A stretch of 64,000 nucleotides of DNA, taken from the NCBI GenBank assembly GCA_021495925.1, contig JAKEKT010000030.1, positions 124,001 to 188,000 on the forward strand, read 5' to 3'. Both the position numbers and the translations under genes were made by a program. Below, piece after piece: positions 20,128 to 31,438 of the stretch (position 1 is its first letter; the number at the start of each line of letters is the position of its first letter). The notes under the pieces were generated by a model. It was not told the origin of the DNA, did no database searches, and was given only the letters and a program-made list of their open reading frames with translations. This DNA comes from Diplodia intermedia (taxonomy: Eukaryota > Ascomycota > Dothideomycetes > Botryosphaeriales > Botryosphaeriaceae).

Positions 20128-22074
20128 ATGGTCGGCGTCCCGGGCCGCAGCAGGTCAGTCAGCGCCGCTCCCGCCCGACACGCTGCCTGCTAACCCCCAA
20201 CCAGCGGCTGCCACACCTGTCGCGCCCGCCATATCAAGTGCGGTGCGTGCCCACCTCTCGCGCCTCTCCAGCTGCCCCCGTGAGCTGACATCAGGCTGCC
20301 CAGACGAGCGTAAGCCCACGTGCCGCCGCTGCGAGAAATCAGGCTACACCTGCCAGGGCTACGAGAAGCCCATCCACTTCCTGATCCACACTGCCGCCGG
20401 CCAATCATCGTCGTCCACCTCCTCGGCTGTCGCCTCGCCGTCTCCCTCGCCCGCTCCGCTCGCCACGCGCTCCAAGGCTCTGGCCAAGGTTCCGCCTCCG
20501 CCCCAGCGTCGTGATGTCCTGGATCAGCGTGTCGCCGCGCGGCGGAAGCAGCAGTTCGCCTACTATTTTCCTGCCGTCCCGCAGCCACTCGGCCTGGATG
20601 CATTCGTCGACGACATGGCCTTCTCTTTCACCTTCTCCAACCTTGTCTACAGCAGCTTCGGCCGACCCTGGCTGCAGCTGGCTGCCAAAGGTGCCGTGGA
20701 CGACATGTCGCTCTCGGCCTGCAAGGCTCTTGCCCTGGGCTTTTTCGGTAACTCGCAGCGTCAGAAGAAGGTCCAGGACCGGGGTGCTAGCGAGTACGGT
20801 CTCTCGCTGCGGCTGTTGATCGAAGAGCTGTCCAAAGTCGACCAGGATAATGCCGGCAAATACATCATTCCTGTCATGGTCATGCTGATGTACAATGTGC
20901 GTTTGACATGGTTCGGCTTGTTCGCGGGCATGGCGCGCTGATTCGTGCTCTTCAGTTCTCTGTGGCCAAGAATTCTGATTTTAGCCATCACAATGGCCTC
21001 AAGCAGTTGGTCCTGCTTTGCGGGCCCGAAAGGTTTCAGCACCAACCGTGGCTGAGTGCGTTCGAAGCTACAAGAGACCTGCTGGTAGTTCGCCCAAGTA
21101 CGAACCCACATGACCCATACTAACGGACAGCTTCTTTAGGTATCGAAAGCTCTCCTTGAACGCAAACGTATCTTCTTCGAAGAGAAAATGTGGAGGACTA
21201 TCCCTTGGGCGCTCGACCCGTCGGCGAAAAGCCCGAGTAACGGCCTGCTTGACATCCTTTCTGAAGTCCCTGGATTTCTCGAAGATGAAATGACTTTAAA
21301 AACGACAAACGACATCCCGCTACGTATCGGCCTATTAACCCGTGTCGAGAAATGTCTGCAAGACCTCTATCATTGGCGCTGGCAATGGGAATCGAAAAAC
21401 CCCAATGCAGTTTTCGAAGTTACGGCCAAACCGCCGGGCGACCTTAAGCTGGCCGAGGTTCCACCAGGCCTGGACACGTCCCTGCATTATCAGAAATGGT
21501 TGCAGGCCATGGAGATATGCCTCTACAATGCTGTGTTGTTGTGGATCATGCGATTTCTTGGGGAGCTGCGTCCTACCGCTTTCCCCTATCCCTCACCCTC
21601 ACCATCATCTCAGCACTCCTCCCCTGCGCCGTCGCCGCAATCTACCGATAGCTCCCAGTCACAACAGTCATCACCAGACGACTACACGTATCTTCAAGAT
21701 CATATTCTTGCCAACATGCCACGAACACCGTTGCTCCTCCCGGGTCAGGCCCGCAACTTACGACAACCAGCCATGGAAATCTGCCGATCGTTCGAGTACT
21801 TGTTGGAAACCTTCGCAAAATCAAACGACACTGCGCTTTCTTGGCTTATGCCTATCAGCCTTGCATACTATGTCCTCCAGGATGACAAAGATTACGCTCG
21901 TTGGGTCCGGAAGAAGTTGGATGGTTTCGAAGGTAAGGTCAAGCCCCTTGTGTACTGTTTTGCTTTGAAGATGAAATACCGAGACGAGGGATGTGGGGAT
22001 TGCCAGTTCAAACGGAGTTCTCGCAATACATCAAGAGCAGAGTGTATTGCGCCCGATGGCCTTTTTCCCCATGA
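20128..22074 (+). CDS. Zn2Cys6 transcription factor (fungal-specific TF domain 2 type)
   Basis: Nuclear DNA-binding regulator. Six exons (20128-20153, 20205-20242, 20304-20896, 20956-21084, 21140-21932, 22007-22074) give 548 aa in frame. The binuclear cluster is complete: C11, C14, C21, C28, C31 and C38 (CHTCRARHIKCDERKPTC, then RRCEKSGYTC), which also fixes the exon 2-3 junction. A Ser/Pro-rich linker follows. The remainder fits the PF11951-type domain: DDMAFSFTFSNLVYSSFG, LSACKALALGFFGNSQ, ERKRIFFEEKMWRTIPW, HYQKWLQAMEICLYNAVLLW and AMEICRSFEYLLETFAKS. The short last exon restores a typical C-terminus. Target genes cannot be read from the sequence. Confidence 0.9.
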
Positions 22075-23341
22075 GCATTTCTTTCACTCGTCACGATCTG
22101 GTATGTTTAATTTCTCTATCCCGAGCAAAGGCTTACCCCGTGCGTGTACCCTTAGATATCTGGGCGGTGCTCCAGAACACCAACCCTGATAGTGTCTATT
22201 GGTGCGCGCGCATTCCTGCTTCCAAACCTCGTTGGTTATTGACTAAGTCTTCCAAAGGGTCGAACGGCGTTCGGATCGATACGAGGCCTTTCCCTCCCAA
22301 TTCGGCACGCAATTTCTTCAGGAGTTTCGAGAGCCTGAATGGCAATTGCCCCTCCACCTACGAAACACGACACCAGGAGACGAACCGGGAAGGAGTACCT
22401 GATAAGCGCTGGCAGCATTGGAAAGCGAATGGAACCCACGGATGTCTTTGGAATGATACCAGATACCTGCATACTTCAGCATGCCCGTTTAGCGTTGCAT
22501 TACGCGTCACGACCGCCACGTACATGAACATTGGGAATTGGATGGGCAGCAAATACGTCATGTCATTGTTTCGCATCTCAGGAGTCTTTTGCTTTTCTTT
22601 TGCATCGATCTGTCCTGGCTGACCACGGTTTCTCCAAAAGCGACGAAGGACTTCCAACTCCATCAGAATCTCTGGGCCTTGTACACCGAACAGCACACAG
22701 TCGAATGTGTTGCTGCCGCGAAGGTTCCAAAATGATGATGTAGTGTCGCTCTTCCGCCCTACAGCCTGCTATCGCTCTGGACCATGATGCACACGCGTTT
22801 GGACACCTGAGTTGGCTGTCTGAGGTGGCTATTGACCATCCCCCTTACCCCGTGAAAACTCATCCATCCATTAAAATGGCAAGGCGCTCTGGCTGCCCGT
22901 GCCCCATCTGCACTAACATTGTATCGATCTAACCGCAACATTATTACACAGATGCTGTCACACGCCCATATCACGCTAAATGAAATATCGCCATGTACAT
23001 GCATATCTACAGCAACAATCGATCGCATTTAGTCATTAGTCCTCTATTCGGTCTATGCCTTATCATTAATTAAAACATCGCCGAAGGACGTCACCGGCCA
23101 CATCCTTCTCAATCCCTCGAAACAGAACACGAAGACCAACACATCGACATCCCTACTCGCTTACCCAAGAAGGCTCGTGTTGCAAACCAACAGTCGCCTT
23201 ACCCAGGCCCCAGCCAACATCAGGTTGCCGCATCGGTCCGCCGCCCGCTCCGCACCTTCACTCCCGCCCCCAGCCGTCCGTTCCAGCACTCTCTCCGTCT
23301 CTCCGGCCTCCCGCCCCGTCCTCCACCCCTCCGGCCTTCAC
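22075..23341. other. Intergenic, no gene seen
   Basis: 3' flanks of the two converging genes. Plus-strand frames to 22622 are open but resemble nothing, and they overlap the end of the transcription-factor frame by shift. No repeats or RNA genes are seen. Confidence 0.4.
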
Positions 23342-24022
23342 TCACGCCGACACGACGCAAGGCACCTCCACCGCACTCGGCTCACCCCCATCCGTCTCGC
23401 CCGAGCAAACAGCCACAAACTCGACCTCGGCACACCCCTCCAAGCGGCGCTGCCCCGCCTCCCGGAACCCCACCACCACCACGGCGCCGTCGCCGTCGCC
23501 GCCGTCCTCGGGCACCACGTCCGCATGCAGCACCGCCGCCGGACACGCCATCCACCCACTCCCCTCCCTCGTCCCGAACCGCAACACCGGCGTACCGTCG
23601 TCGTCCTTGTGCACGATCCGCACCCCCTCCGTCCCCGCGTTCCCGCACTCCACCCCCACCGCCCGCGCCGCCGGCACCGTCGCCGACCCCCCGCTGACGA
23701 CGCTGAGCCCCAGTCGCTGCGCCCACCCGGCGCCGCTGGCGACGGTGAAGACGGTGCTGTTGTCGCTGTGGAAGAGGGAGGGGGTGGGGGTGAGGCCGAG
23801 GGCGTTGGCGCAGCGGTCGGTGGTGGAGGTGGGGAGGGGCGCGAGGGCGTGGGATTGGATGGGGGGTGTTAGGTCCGCGCTGAGGACGTTGGCGATTAGG
23901 GTGATGGTTTTGGAGGTGGAGAGGGTGGGGGTGGTGGTGCTCCGGGTGGTTGGGGCGGCGAGGGCGAGGGTGGCGGTGGTGAGGAGGGCGAGGGGGAGGA
24001 GGGGGAGGGCGGTGGTGAGCAT
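23342..24022 (-). CDS. Small secreted protein, unknown function
   Basis: Single-exon frame of 226 aa. Residues 1-22 are a clear signal peptide (Leu/Ala-rich core, ending ALA-AP). The mature part resembles small extracellular fungal proteins of the DUF7907 sort: an early TITLIANVLSADLTPPIQSH segment, a beta-rich middle (FTVASGAGWAQRLGLSVVSG), and four Cys in its second half (CGNAG, ACPAA, GCAEVEFVAVC). This family assignment is tentative. No transmembrane segment follows. A perfect 14-bp minisatellite lies 79 bp upstream, probably within the leader or core promoter. Could be a surface or host-interaction protein, but nothing proves it. Confidence 0.65.
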   Translation of the reverse strand: MLTTALPLLPLALLTTATLALAAPTTRSTTTPTLSTSKTITLIANVLSADLTPPIQSHALAPLPTSTTDRCANALGLTPTPSLFHSDNSTVFTVASGAGWAQRLGLSVVSGGSATVPAARAVGVECGNAGTEGVRIVHKDDDGTPVLRFGTREGSGWMACPAAVLHADVVPEDGGDGDGAVVVVGFREAGQRRLEGCAEVEFVAVCSGETDGGEPSAVEVPCVVSA

Positions 24023-24100
24023 GTTGGTGGGTGGGTTGTGGGTGGGCGGTTGGTTGGTTGGTTTGGGTTTCGTTTTTTGGGGTTGGGGTTGGTGTTTTTG

Positions 24101-24198
24101 GTTTGGTGGTTGTGGTTTGGTGGTTGTGGTTTGGTGGTTGTGGTTTGGTGGTTGTGGTTTGGTGGTTGTGGTTTGGTGGTTGTGGTTTGGTGGTTGTG
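24101..24198 (+). repeat. 14-bp minisatellite, seven perfect copies
   Basis: The unit GTTTGGTGGTTGTG is repeated seven times without a change from 24101 to 24198, then degenerates into GGT/TGT-rich sequence to about 24250. Read on the minus strand it is a CA/CCA-rich tract directly upstream of the secreted-protein start codon (24022). Confidence 0.95.
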
Positions 24199-24249
24199 GT
24201 TTGGTGGTGGTGGTGGTGGTTGTGATTGTGGTTGGGGTTGTGTTGTGTT

Positions 24250-26424
24250 GTGTGTTGGATTCTTTCCGCGGTTCTTAAAGGAAAAGCCAAGCGATGGCGG
24301 ATGATCGCGCGGGGTTTGTGGAGTGATGCGATGTGGGAGGAGCGGAATGAATCATTGGATGGGTCCCCCGTCGCACGAGGGTTTATATACGAAGTAGGGC
24401 AAGACACGCACGCACACACACACGAGCGTAGGATCTTGGTTTGCGCACGCACCACCCTCTTTTTCTTTCCCCCCTCTTGCAAACGCAGCTGGCCAAGGTT
24501 ACGTGGGATCAGGAACAACAACAACATACGCAAAGATGGGCAGGGGAGGCGGTGTTACGAGAGGCAGGATCTGGAATCCGGATCGGTGGCGTTCCCGCAG
24601 GATTCAGAGACCCTGGCGCGTGCCCAATAATAAGCCGGCCAGCCGGCCTTGGCCTTTCGATCTTTTGATTTATTTTCTCACGGCGGCCAGTCCGTCGGTT
24701 GGTCGGGGGGCCTGTGGATGTAATATGACGAACGGACTTTTGGCTGGACTCAGCAGGAGCGAGTGGTTGTAGGATTTCCAGGTACGAAGGAAGGAATGGG
24801 CCAAGGCGGGCTACTACGTACGTACGTAGGGCGGGCGGGCGTGCTTGCTAGGAACAAGAAAGTATCGCTGTTGTGGCTGTGTTGGTTGGGCTGCGGGGGC
24901 GATCGAACGCAACGCAAACAATTAGCCTGTGGAATGGAAGTGTTTTTTTTTTTCGCGCTACCTGGCTAGGTACCTACGACGGCAACGGGGCAGGCAGATG
25001 CGACCCTGCGGAGGAACCTGTTGGGGTTTAGCGCTGACGTAGCTCGCTTGCGGTACTGTGTTTTTTGTTCCTGCGATGTGATGCTACCTACGATGTTTGG
25101 TGCTACATGCGTGTGCTGGATGTAGCGTGGGAAATCGACGTCGCTTTCTTCTGGGGGATTGGAAGATGGATCAGTCCGGGGGTTTCGTTGTTTTGCTTGG
25201 CTGGAGACGTCGTTTTGATTGGACGAGTGGGTGAGGCCTGTTTACTGTTTATTCATTTCTCTCCTCTCCGTCTGGGTGCCTTTCTCTTTGCATTCCATCG
25301 AATGTCTCGGAGTTTCGCGTAGTGCTGCTGCGGATGGTTCGTGTCTGAGGCGGTGAAGGCTGGCTGGGGAGGCTGGAATGGGAAGTGCTATTTTTGGGTT
25401 GCAGCTTGTTCGGACCGCGCGCGTTACACGGGGTTAACGGACTGGCGGTAAGCACTGCCTGGTCCCGTCAATGTCGAACGAGCTCTACTCAGCACGAGAT
25501 GGGGTGGCGTCTCTGGGAAGCAATAGCTGAGAAGGAACCGAGTATCAGCTTAGGACAGAGTGCCAAATTGTGGCGAGGAAGCATGGTTGCGATCCTGGAG
25601 AAGGAGGAGCTGACACGAGCATTCGGGTTGTTCAGACGCCGCCGCATGCAATGAGCTGGACGGGAGAAAGACGCGGAGATGAGAAAGGGGCTATGGTCTC
25701 AATCTCTATAGCTTACACTGACAAGGAGTAAGTGTCGTTCAAGAGTTTGATCGGCCGATGAAGCAGCAAACCGACACAAGTCTGTGGATTGGGATGTTTC
25801 TCTCGTTTGTCAGAGTAAACAAAACATCGAAGTGGAGACTGCCGCTGAAGTCTCAAGACAGCCGCATCATACATTCTTCAGGTCAGCTCCACAGCTGTGG
25901 TGTTCCGTCGTCTCAATTGCCGAATACAGGCATCGAGTGTTGTTGAGGCATGCAAACCCCCACGACTATTCAAGACCAGCGATACTGACTCGAGCAACCA
26001 ATGATCGTTTGCCCCAGCCGGCAGCGAGTGCAGACCATGATTCGGTGGTGCACGTCAACCAAGGAGAGAACCCCATACCCCGTACCCCGCATCTGCACCA
26101 GACCCCGCCCGGCTCTCGTCCGGCTTCCCGTTTTCGCTTGCTCCTAGGGATCAACGTCAAGAAAGCCATGGCGCGCTGCTATAGTGCGATTACGTGACCG
26201 ACGGCTCCCTGCCAGTACCGCCGCCGATCCGGCAACGTTAATTGACGCGGAAGGGAAGCTGTTCAGCGGCCTTCATTCCGGACGGTTGCCGCTTCTGGCA
26301 ATGCCGAACAGTTTTGATCTTGGCTTGGGTGCATAAAGCGTCGTTTCCTCCCTGGGCAGACGCTCAAAATTTTTTACTGCTTTGCTACATTCTCTTCTGT
26401 CTATGTGATAGAAACTCTCTCGTG
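24250..26424. other. 2.2-kb gene-poor stretch before the sugar transporter
   Basis: No credible protein frame. Contains a short CGTACGTACGTA run near 24820, an A/T-poor stretch, and in its last 250 bases the probable promoter of the sugar transporter gene. Confidence 0.4.
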
Positions 26425-28647
26425 ATGAATCCACTCGAGCTTCGGGGGCGATCCCTCATCGTCTTGATCTTAACGGTCTCAGGTATTGACTTCTTGCTGT
26501 TTGGTGTAAGTCTGTACTTTTCTTTTCATAAATCTGCCCTCTGCTGACCCAAGTCTTCAGTATGATCAAGGTATATCCAACCCTCCCCGGATCTCGTAAG
26601 ATCCGGGCTAACGCACGTTATATAGGACTTTTTGGTGGCATTCTCGCTGGCGAAAGATTTCAGGATATGCTCGGCAACCGTGAGTGATTTGATCGGCACC
26701 AAAACTTCCCCACTTGTGCTGACATATATCACGCAGCCAGCTCTACTATGACTGGTCTTGTTACAGCCATCTACGATATCGGCTGCGCCATTGGAGCTGT
26801 AACCGCCTTCATTTTCGGCGAGCAGATGGGCCGTAAACGCTCCATCATCTTGGCAAACATAATCGGTAACTCATTCCCCGCCCGGAATGCGTAGCCAGAC
26901 GTCGTCCAACTGACAAATTGCAGTCATCATCGGTGCAGCTATTCAAACCGCGTCCTACAGCTATGCGCAGATGTACGTAGATGCAATCGCTGTCAAGCCG
27001 CCTTTCCATTGACATGTTGACAGGTTCGTCTCCCGCATCATCGCAGGTGTCGGCGTGGGACTCAGCACCGTTGCCGTTCCAATCTTGCAGTCTGAGACTC
27101 TACCTGCGCACAACCGCGGCGCTCTGCTTGTCGTGCAGTCCGCGCTAATCATCATTGGCGTGGCCGTCGCATCCTGGCTCTGCTTTGCCACGCTCTTTAC
27201 CGAGAGCTCCATGCAATGGCGTTTTCCCGTACGTCTTTCCATTGATTCATGCCTCCGTCGCTGACACGTCCGTGCAGATAGCTTGTCAGATCATCTTTTC
27301 GTTGATCGTCCTCATTCTATGCCCTTGGATCGTAGAGACTCCGAGATGGCTGGCGAAGCGCGGCGAGGTGGACAAGGCGCGTCAAATCATCTCACGGCTG
27401 CTCGACAGACCTTACGATGACCCCGAGGTGTCGGGCCAGCTAACCGAGATCCTGGACGCCATCGCACTCGAGGAAGAAGACGGCGAGCCGTCCTGGGGCG
27501 AGGTGTTCAGCAACGCGACCAAGTCTCGGAACCTGCAGCGAGTGTGTCTCGGCATGGGCCCGTACATGATGAACCAATGGTCCGGCATCAACGCGTTGTG
27601 CTAGTGAGTCCACCCCCACGAATGAATAACGGACATCTCAGCACTAACAGCCCCATCCAGCTACCTCGCCTACATCTTCCAAGAGTACCTCGACTACTCA
27701 CAAAACCTCTCTTTGATCCTCGCCAGCGTCGCCTTCACCCAATACGCCGTCTTCTCCTGGCCGCCGTACTTCTACATCGACCGCATCGGCCGCCGTTGGA
27801 GCATCATGCTGTCCTCGGCCGGCTGCGCCATCTGCATGGCCATCGTGGCGGGCTGCCTGGCCGTGCGGACGTACGCCAACGCCGCCGCGGCCGTGGCCTT
27901 CATGTTTGTACGTACGCATCACGCCAACCAAGGCCCACCCGCTAACAAGCACGATCGCCACCAGCTCTACCTCGACTTCTTCACGTCGGGCATCCTGCCC
28001 GTGTCGTGGTCCTACTCGGCCGAGATCCAGCCCCTCCGCGTCCGCAACAAAGCCACCGCCGTCGGCGTCTTCTCGCACTGGCTGTCCAACTTGTAAGCAA
28101 GCAATCAAAGCAGACCAACAACAACAACCCCATCCATCTCCCTTGCAAACGTTTTTTTTTCGTCGTCAAACACCAACCGCGCGTGATGCTGACATGCCGT
28201 ACAGCGTCGTCGTCATGGTCACCCCCATCGGCCTCGACAGCATCGGCGGCCACTACTTCTGGATCTGGGCCGTCATATGCGCCCTGTTCATCCCGCTGAT
28301 CTACTTCGTACGTGCACTCTCTCTCTCTCTCTCTCCTTTCCCCTCCTTCCCCTCCTCCTTCTCCCCCTCCTCGTCATCCTCCCTCTTATAACCCGCTCTG
28401 GACGTACGTACGTTTGACTAACGCTCTTCGCCAGTTCGGCGTCGAAACCTCGGGCCGCTCGCTCGAGCAGGTCGACCAGATGTTCTTCGACGAGCCGCGC
28501 CTGTGCATGGGGTTGAGTGCGAACCACCGCCGCGTCGTGCGCTCGTCGGCGGCGGACGAGGAGGAGAGGTATGCGAAGTTTGCGCGGATGCATGATGGCG
28601 AGAAGGAGAAGGCGGTCGAGGTGGTGGAGGATGCGGGGATGAGGTGA
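26425..28647 (+). CDS. MFS sugar transporter
   Basis: Major facilitator superfamily, sugar porter family; 12 membrane helices expected. Eleven exons (26425-26505, 26561-26570, 26626-26679, 26737-26865, 26924-26972, 27024-27228, 27278-27603, 27661-27907, 27965-28092, 28205-28307, 28435-28647) give 514 aa in frame. Exon 2 is only 10 nt and completes FGYDQGLFGG, the helix 1 signature. Other hallmarks are GEQMGRKRSI (loop 2-3), VETPRWLAKRGEVDKA (after helix 6), MMNQWSGINALCYYLA (helix 7), YIDRIGRRW (loop 8-9) and FGVETSGRSLEQVDQMF (the PETKG region). It resembles plasma-membrane lactose/hexose permease-like fungal proteins; the substrate is not deducible. Confidence 0.92.
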
Positions 28648-29214
28648 GCAGGGGAGGCTGCGGGCGGGGACGGGGGGTTGAGGGAGGGTTTCCTATGGGA
28701 GGAGTCGACGGAGGAGGAGGAGGAAGGTCGGCGGTTTCTTGCTTCTTCTCGCTCGTTCCGTTGGGATGCTGCTCTGGTTGGCTTTTCCTGGTTCTTTTGC
28801 TCGAGATGGCTTTGTCGCTCAGATCGCGAGATCAGAGAAGCGTTGACGGTAGAAAGGTTCGCGCAGATGTAGATTGGATGGCCTTTGCTCTGGATTCAAG
28901 CTCCAGCATGTGACAATCATCACCCATCGTAGACAGAGGCGAAGACGAGTTGACATATCGAGGAAACTCATCATCCTCATGCTTTTTGTCGAGCAGAACA
29001 CTGTTGCACGAGGAGCGATCAGACTTCCCAGGCATATTCCCTTTTTACTCCATGATTTTCAATCACTTACAGAGCTCTTTTGTCACGTTATAGCCCTCTC
29101 TCCCAGATACTAGGCTTAACTGATCTTGCGTAGAATCCGGAGGTGATCATGGAAGCTTAACGTCTGATATTATATACGATATGTGTCTAAATAATATTCA
29201 TTAAGCAACTAATA
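28648..29214. other. Intergenic between transporter and tRNA
   Basis: 3' flank of the transporter, then an AT-rich stretch just before the tRNA. No coding frame is recognised. Confidence 0.4.
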
Positions 29215-29295
29215 GGCGTTGTGGCGGAGTGGTTATCGCGACAGACTAGAAATCTGTTTCCTTCGGGAGCACAAGTTCGAATCTTGTCAACGTCG
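29215..29295 (+). tRNA. tRNA-Ser (AGA anticodon)
   Basis: An 81-nt cloverleaf can be folded. The acceptor stem is GGCGTTG/CAACGTC with discriminator G; the D arm is GGCGGAGTGGTTATCGCG; the anticodon stem-loop is CAGACTAGAAATCTG with AGA at 29248-29250; a long variable arm (CCTTCGGG) marks it as a class II (serine) tRNA; the T arm is ACAAGTTCGAATCTTGT. No intron. A T-run (TTCTTTT) follows as RNA polymerase III terminator. Confidence 0.96.
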
Positions 29296-29513
29296 TTCTT
29301 TTGCCTCCCTTGCGGGCAGGCATTCGTTTTGCCAATGAAAGGGGTGGGCGTATGGACGTGGAGAAGAAATTTTGCCGGGCCGAGACCAGTTCAGGGGCTG
29401 CATTCCCGAGCCGAGGTTTTGCCACTCTACATGCTCCCAGCTGCCACACATGTCTTGCACCCACTTCATACCTGTCTTTTGTTCGTTGTTTGTTTATCTG
29501 CAGCCATGTCATG

Positions 29514-29594
29514 GGTAGTTGAAGCCATCGTCCGGACGGGTATGTAGAATTCTTAATTCGACATGCTTGTCCGGACCATAGCTTCAACTACCCA
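29514..29594. repeat. 81-bp inverted repeat (long hairpin)
   Basis: Left arm begins GGGTAGTTGAAGCCATCGTC and the right arm ends with its near reverse complement, GACCATAGCTTCAACTACCC. Arms of about 39 nt meet at an AATTCTTAATT centre, with roughly six differences between arms, of which three would be G-U pairs in RNA. It lies 219 bp downstream of the tRNA-Ser gene and 140 bp from the IPI1 stop codon. Could be a MITE-like element or a transcribed hairpin. Confidence 0.85.
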
Positions 29595-29734
29595 CGTATT
29601 ATTTTTTCAATGTTTCCTCATTCACTTGCAATCCTGATTGAACCAGTTTTACACAAACGTATCGATCCCACAAACGCCCGAACTCCACCCATGCGTCCAA
29701 CCATGTCCCATGTAAACCTTTTGGCAGCCCTCCC

Positions 29735-31067
29735 TCACAACTCCCCTCCATCATAGTCACTCATGCTCTCCTGAACAACCTTGTCCACCTCGGCCGCAGC
29801 CCTGCCAATCTGCCCGCCCTCCTTCTTCGCATTCTGCAACCCAGCAACGACCGCGGGTTGGATCAGCCTCGCGAAAACCTCCTGCCTGCCCTGCCTATCC
29901 GTATACATCTGGCCATCCTCGTCCTTGGGCGGGCCAAACAGGTTCAGATGCGCGAACCCATTCGGGCTCTGCGCCTGCGCCATGTGGTACGCCGCGTGAT
30001 GCAGCGGGAACCACGCGCGGGCGAGCCGCGCTTCCTCCTCCGCACGCGCCTCCCTCTCCGCCTCGGCGTCCGGCGCGATGCCCGCGCGCAGGAACGCCGC
30101 GAGCGACGTGAGCTGGTGGTGGCGCAGCTTCCGCAGCTTGTCGGCGCTGGCGTGCGACGACGACGACGACGTCGCGGCGGACGATGATGTCGTCGTCCAT
30201 TTCTGGCTGCTGCTGCTCGCACCGGTGCCGCGCGGGTCCTTCCAGCCCAGCACGCTGGCGAAGCACTTGAGCGTGTGCACCCAGCCGCCGCCGCAGCCGA
30301 CGACGGCGCCCGGGTGCGTCTGCAGCAGCCAGTCCAGCACGTCGAAGGAGGTCGCGCAGACGTCGGTCGAGAGGCTGGTCATGCCGGCGCGCGTGCGGCG
30401 GAGGAGGTCCTCGACGTGCGGTTCGACGTCGGCGGGCGGCAGGGCTTGCAGCAGCTTGAGGAGCTGCTGGCGCACCGCCGTGGACGTGTCGTAGATGAGC
30501 GAGAGGATCTTGGGGATGATGACGGAGACGGGCTGCGGGAGCGGCGTGTTTTGGCTGCGCGCGGCCGCGACGGCGTTGGTGAGGTAGGAGAGGGATTCGC
30601 GCCGTTGGTTGTCCGACTTGTGGGTGAGGAGGCCGAGTTGGTGCGTGAATGTGGCGGTTATTGTTGGCGCGGCCGTGTGTATGGACTGCTCCTTGACGAC
30701 GATTGCTAAGAGTTGTGTCAGTATATGATCTTGCTCTTGGAACTAAATGATCATAGAAATATAGAAGGGAAGCTGGGAACGACGTCCGCACATGTGACTT
30801 GAGACCAGAAAAGAGAATGTGGGAATAGAGAAGAAGAAGAAGAAAAAGAAAAATAGACGTTGAATCAGGAACCAGCAGAAAAGAAACAAGCAAAACAGGA
30901 GGATGAATCATCTTTTCGGACGGAGAAATGGCAAAGAGGGACTTACATTTGGCTTTGAAGCTGGTGTCGGTGAAGTTGTCGGGCTTGGGTCTTGTCTTGC
31001 CGACCTTGAGCTTCGGCTTCTGGAAATCCTTCTTCTTCTCCTTCTTCCTCTTCGCGCTGGAACCCAT
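29735..31067 (-). CDS. IPI1: Pre-rRNA-processing protein Ipi1
   Basis: Component of the Rix1 complex (Rix1-Ipi1-Ipi3) needed for ITS2 processing and late 60S assembly in the nucleus. Exons 31067-30947 and 30705-29735 give 363 aa. The Lys-rich N-terminus (MGSSAKRKKEKKKDFQKPKL, then VGKTRPKPDNFTDTSFKAKS) is the family hallmark. It is followed by the conserved Ipi1/TEX10 helical-repeat region (HQLGLLTHKSDNQRRESLSY, SVIIPKILSLIYDTSTAVRQ, SLSTDVCATSFDVLDWLL). A Ser-rich insert lies near residue 210. The 241-nt intron is long for this genome; I found no convincing snoRNA in it. It is divergent from the roadblock gene, with starts 372 bp apart. Confidence 0.93.
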
Positions 31068-31438
31068 CTTATCAGCCGCTGTCGAGTAGCCTCTTCCGTC
31101 GTCGTGTGCGGTATGGGCAGGGCAGAGGCGGCAGCATGAGATTGCCGCAGTGCAGCCCTGCAACCGGGGAAGATGTGACTTCTGAGGGTCTTGGCGCGGG
31201 CGGTGCGGGCGCCTTTCCCCTTTGGCTGCTAGCCTCCCGCCGCTCCTGCGCGCGCGCGCAGTCCGCCGTCGCCCAGCAGCTCTCCCGCTCGCTGTCAACA
31301 CCCACCCACCCACTCCACAAACAGCAGTCGCGGCGCCGCCCTCTGTCCGCCATTCCCGTCGCCCACCATGACGCAAATAGTCGTACGCTCGCCGCCCACT
31401 CCGCAACCCGTTTCCGAGCCCGCAACTGACCACACCCC
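31068..31438. promoter_or_regulatory. Bidirectional promoter of IPI1 and roadblock genes
   Basis: 371 bp between two outward-facing start codons. GC-rich, no clear TATA box, with CA-rich leader sequence before the roadblock start. The arrangement suggests shared regulation of the two housekeeping genes. Confidence 0.5.

Noticed and set aside
22075..22622. Extension of the Zn2Cys6 gene or a new gene on the open plus-strand frame
   Set aside because: The splice model with exon 22007-22074 restores a typical family C-terminus; the longer frame has no recognisable content.
23382..24533. 383-codon minus-strand frame with His/Asn/Thr/Pro repeats
   Set aside because: It is a shifted reading of the secreted-protein gene and its upstream minisatellite; the 226-codon frame with signal peptide is the credible one.
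30706..30946. snoRNA in the long IPI1 intron
   Set aside because: The only C-like and D-like boxes are about 50 nt apart, without a terminal stem.
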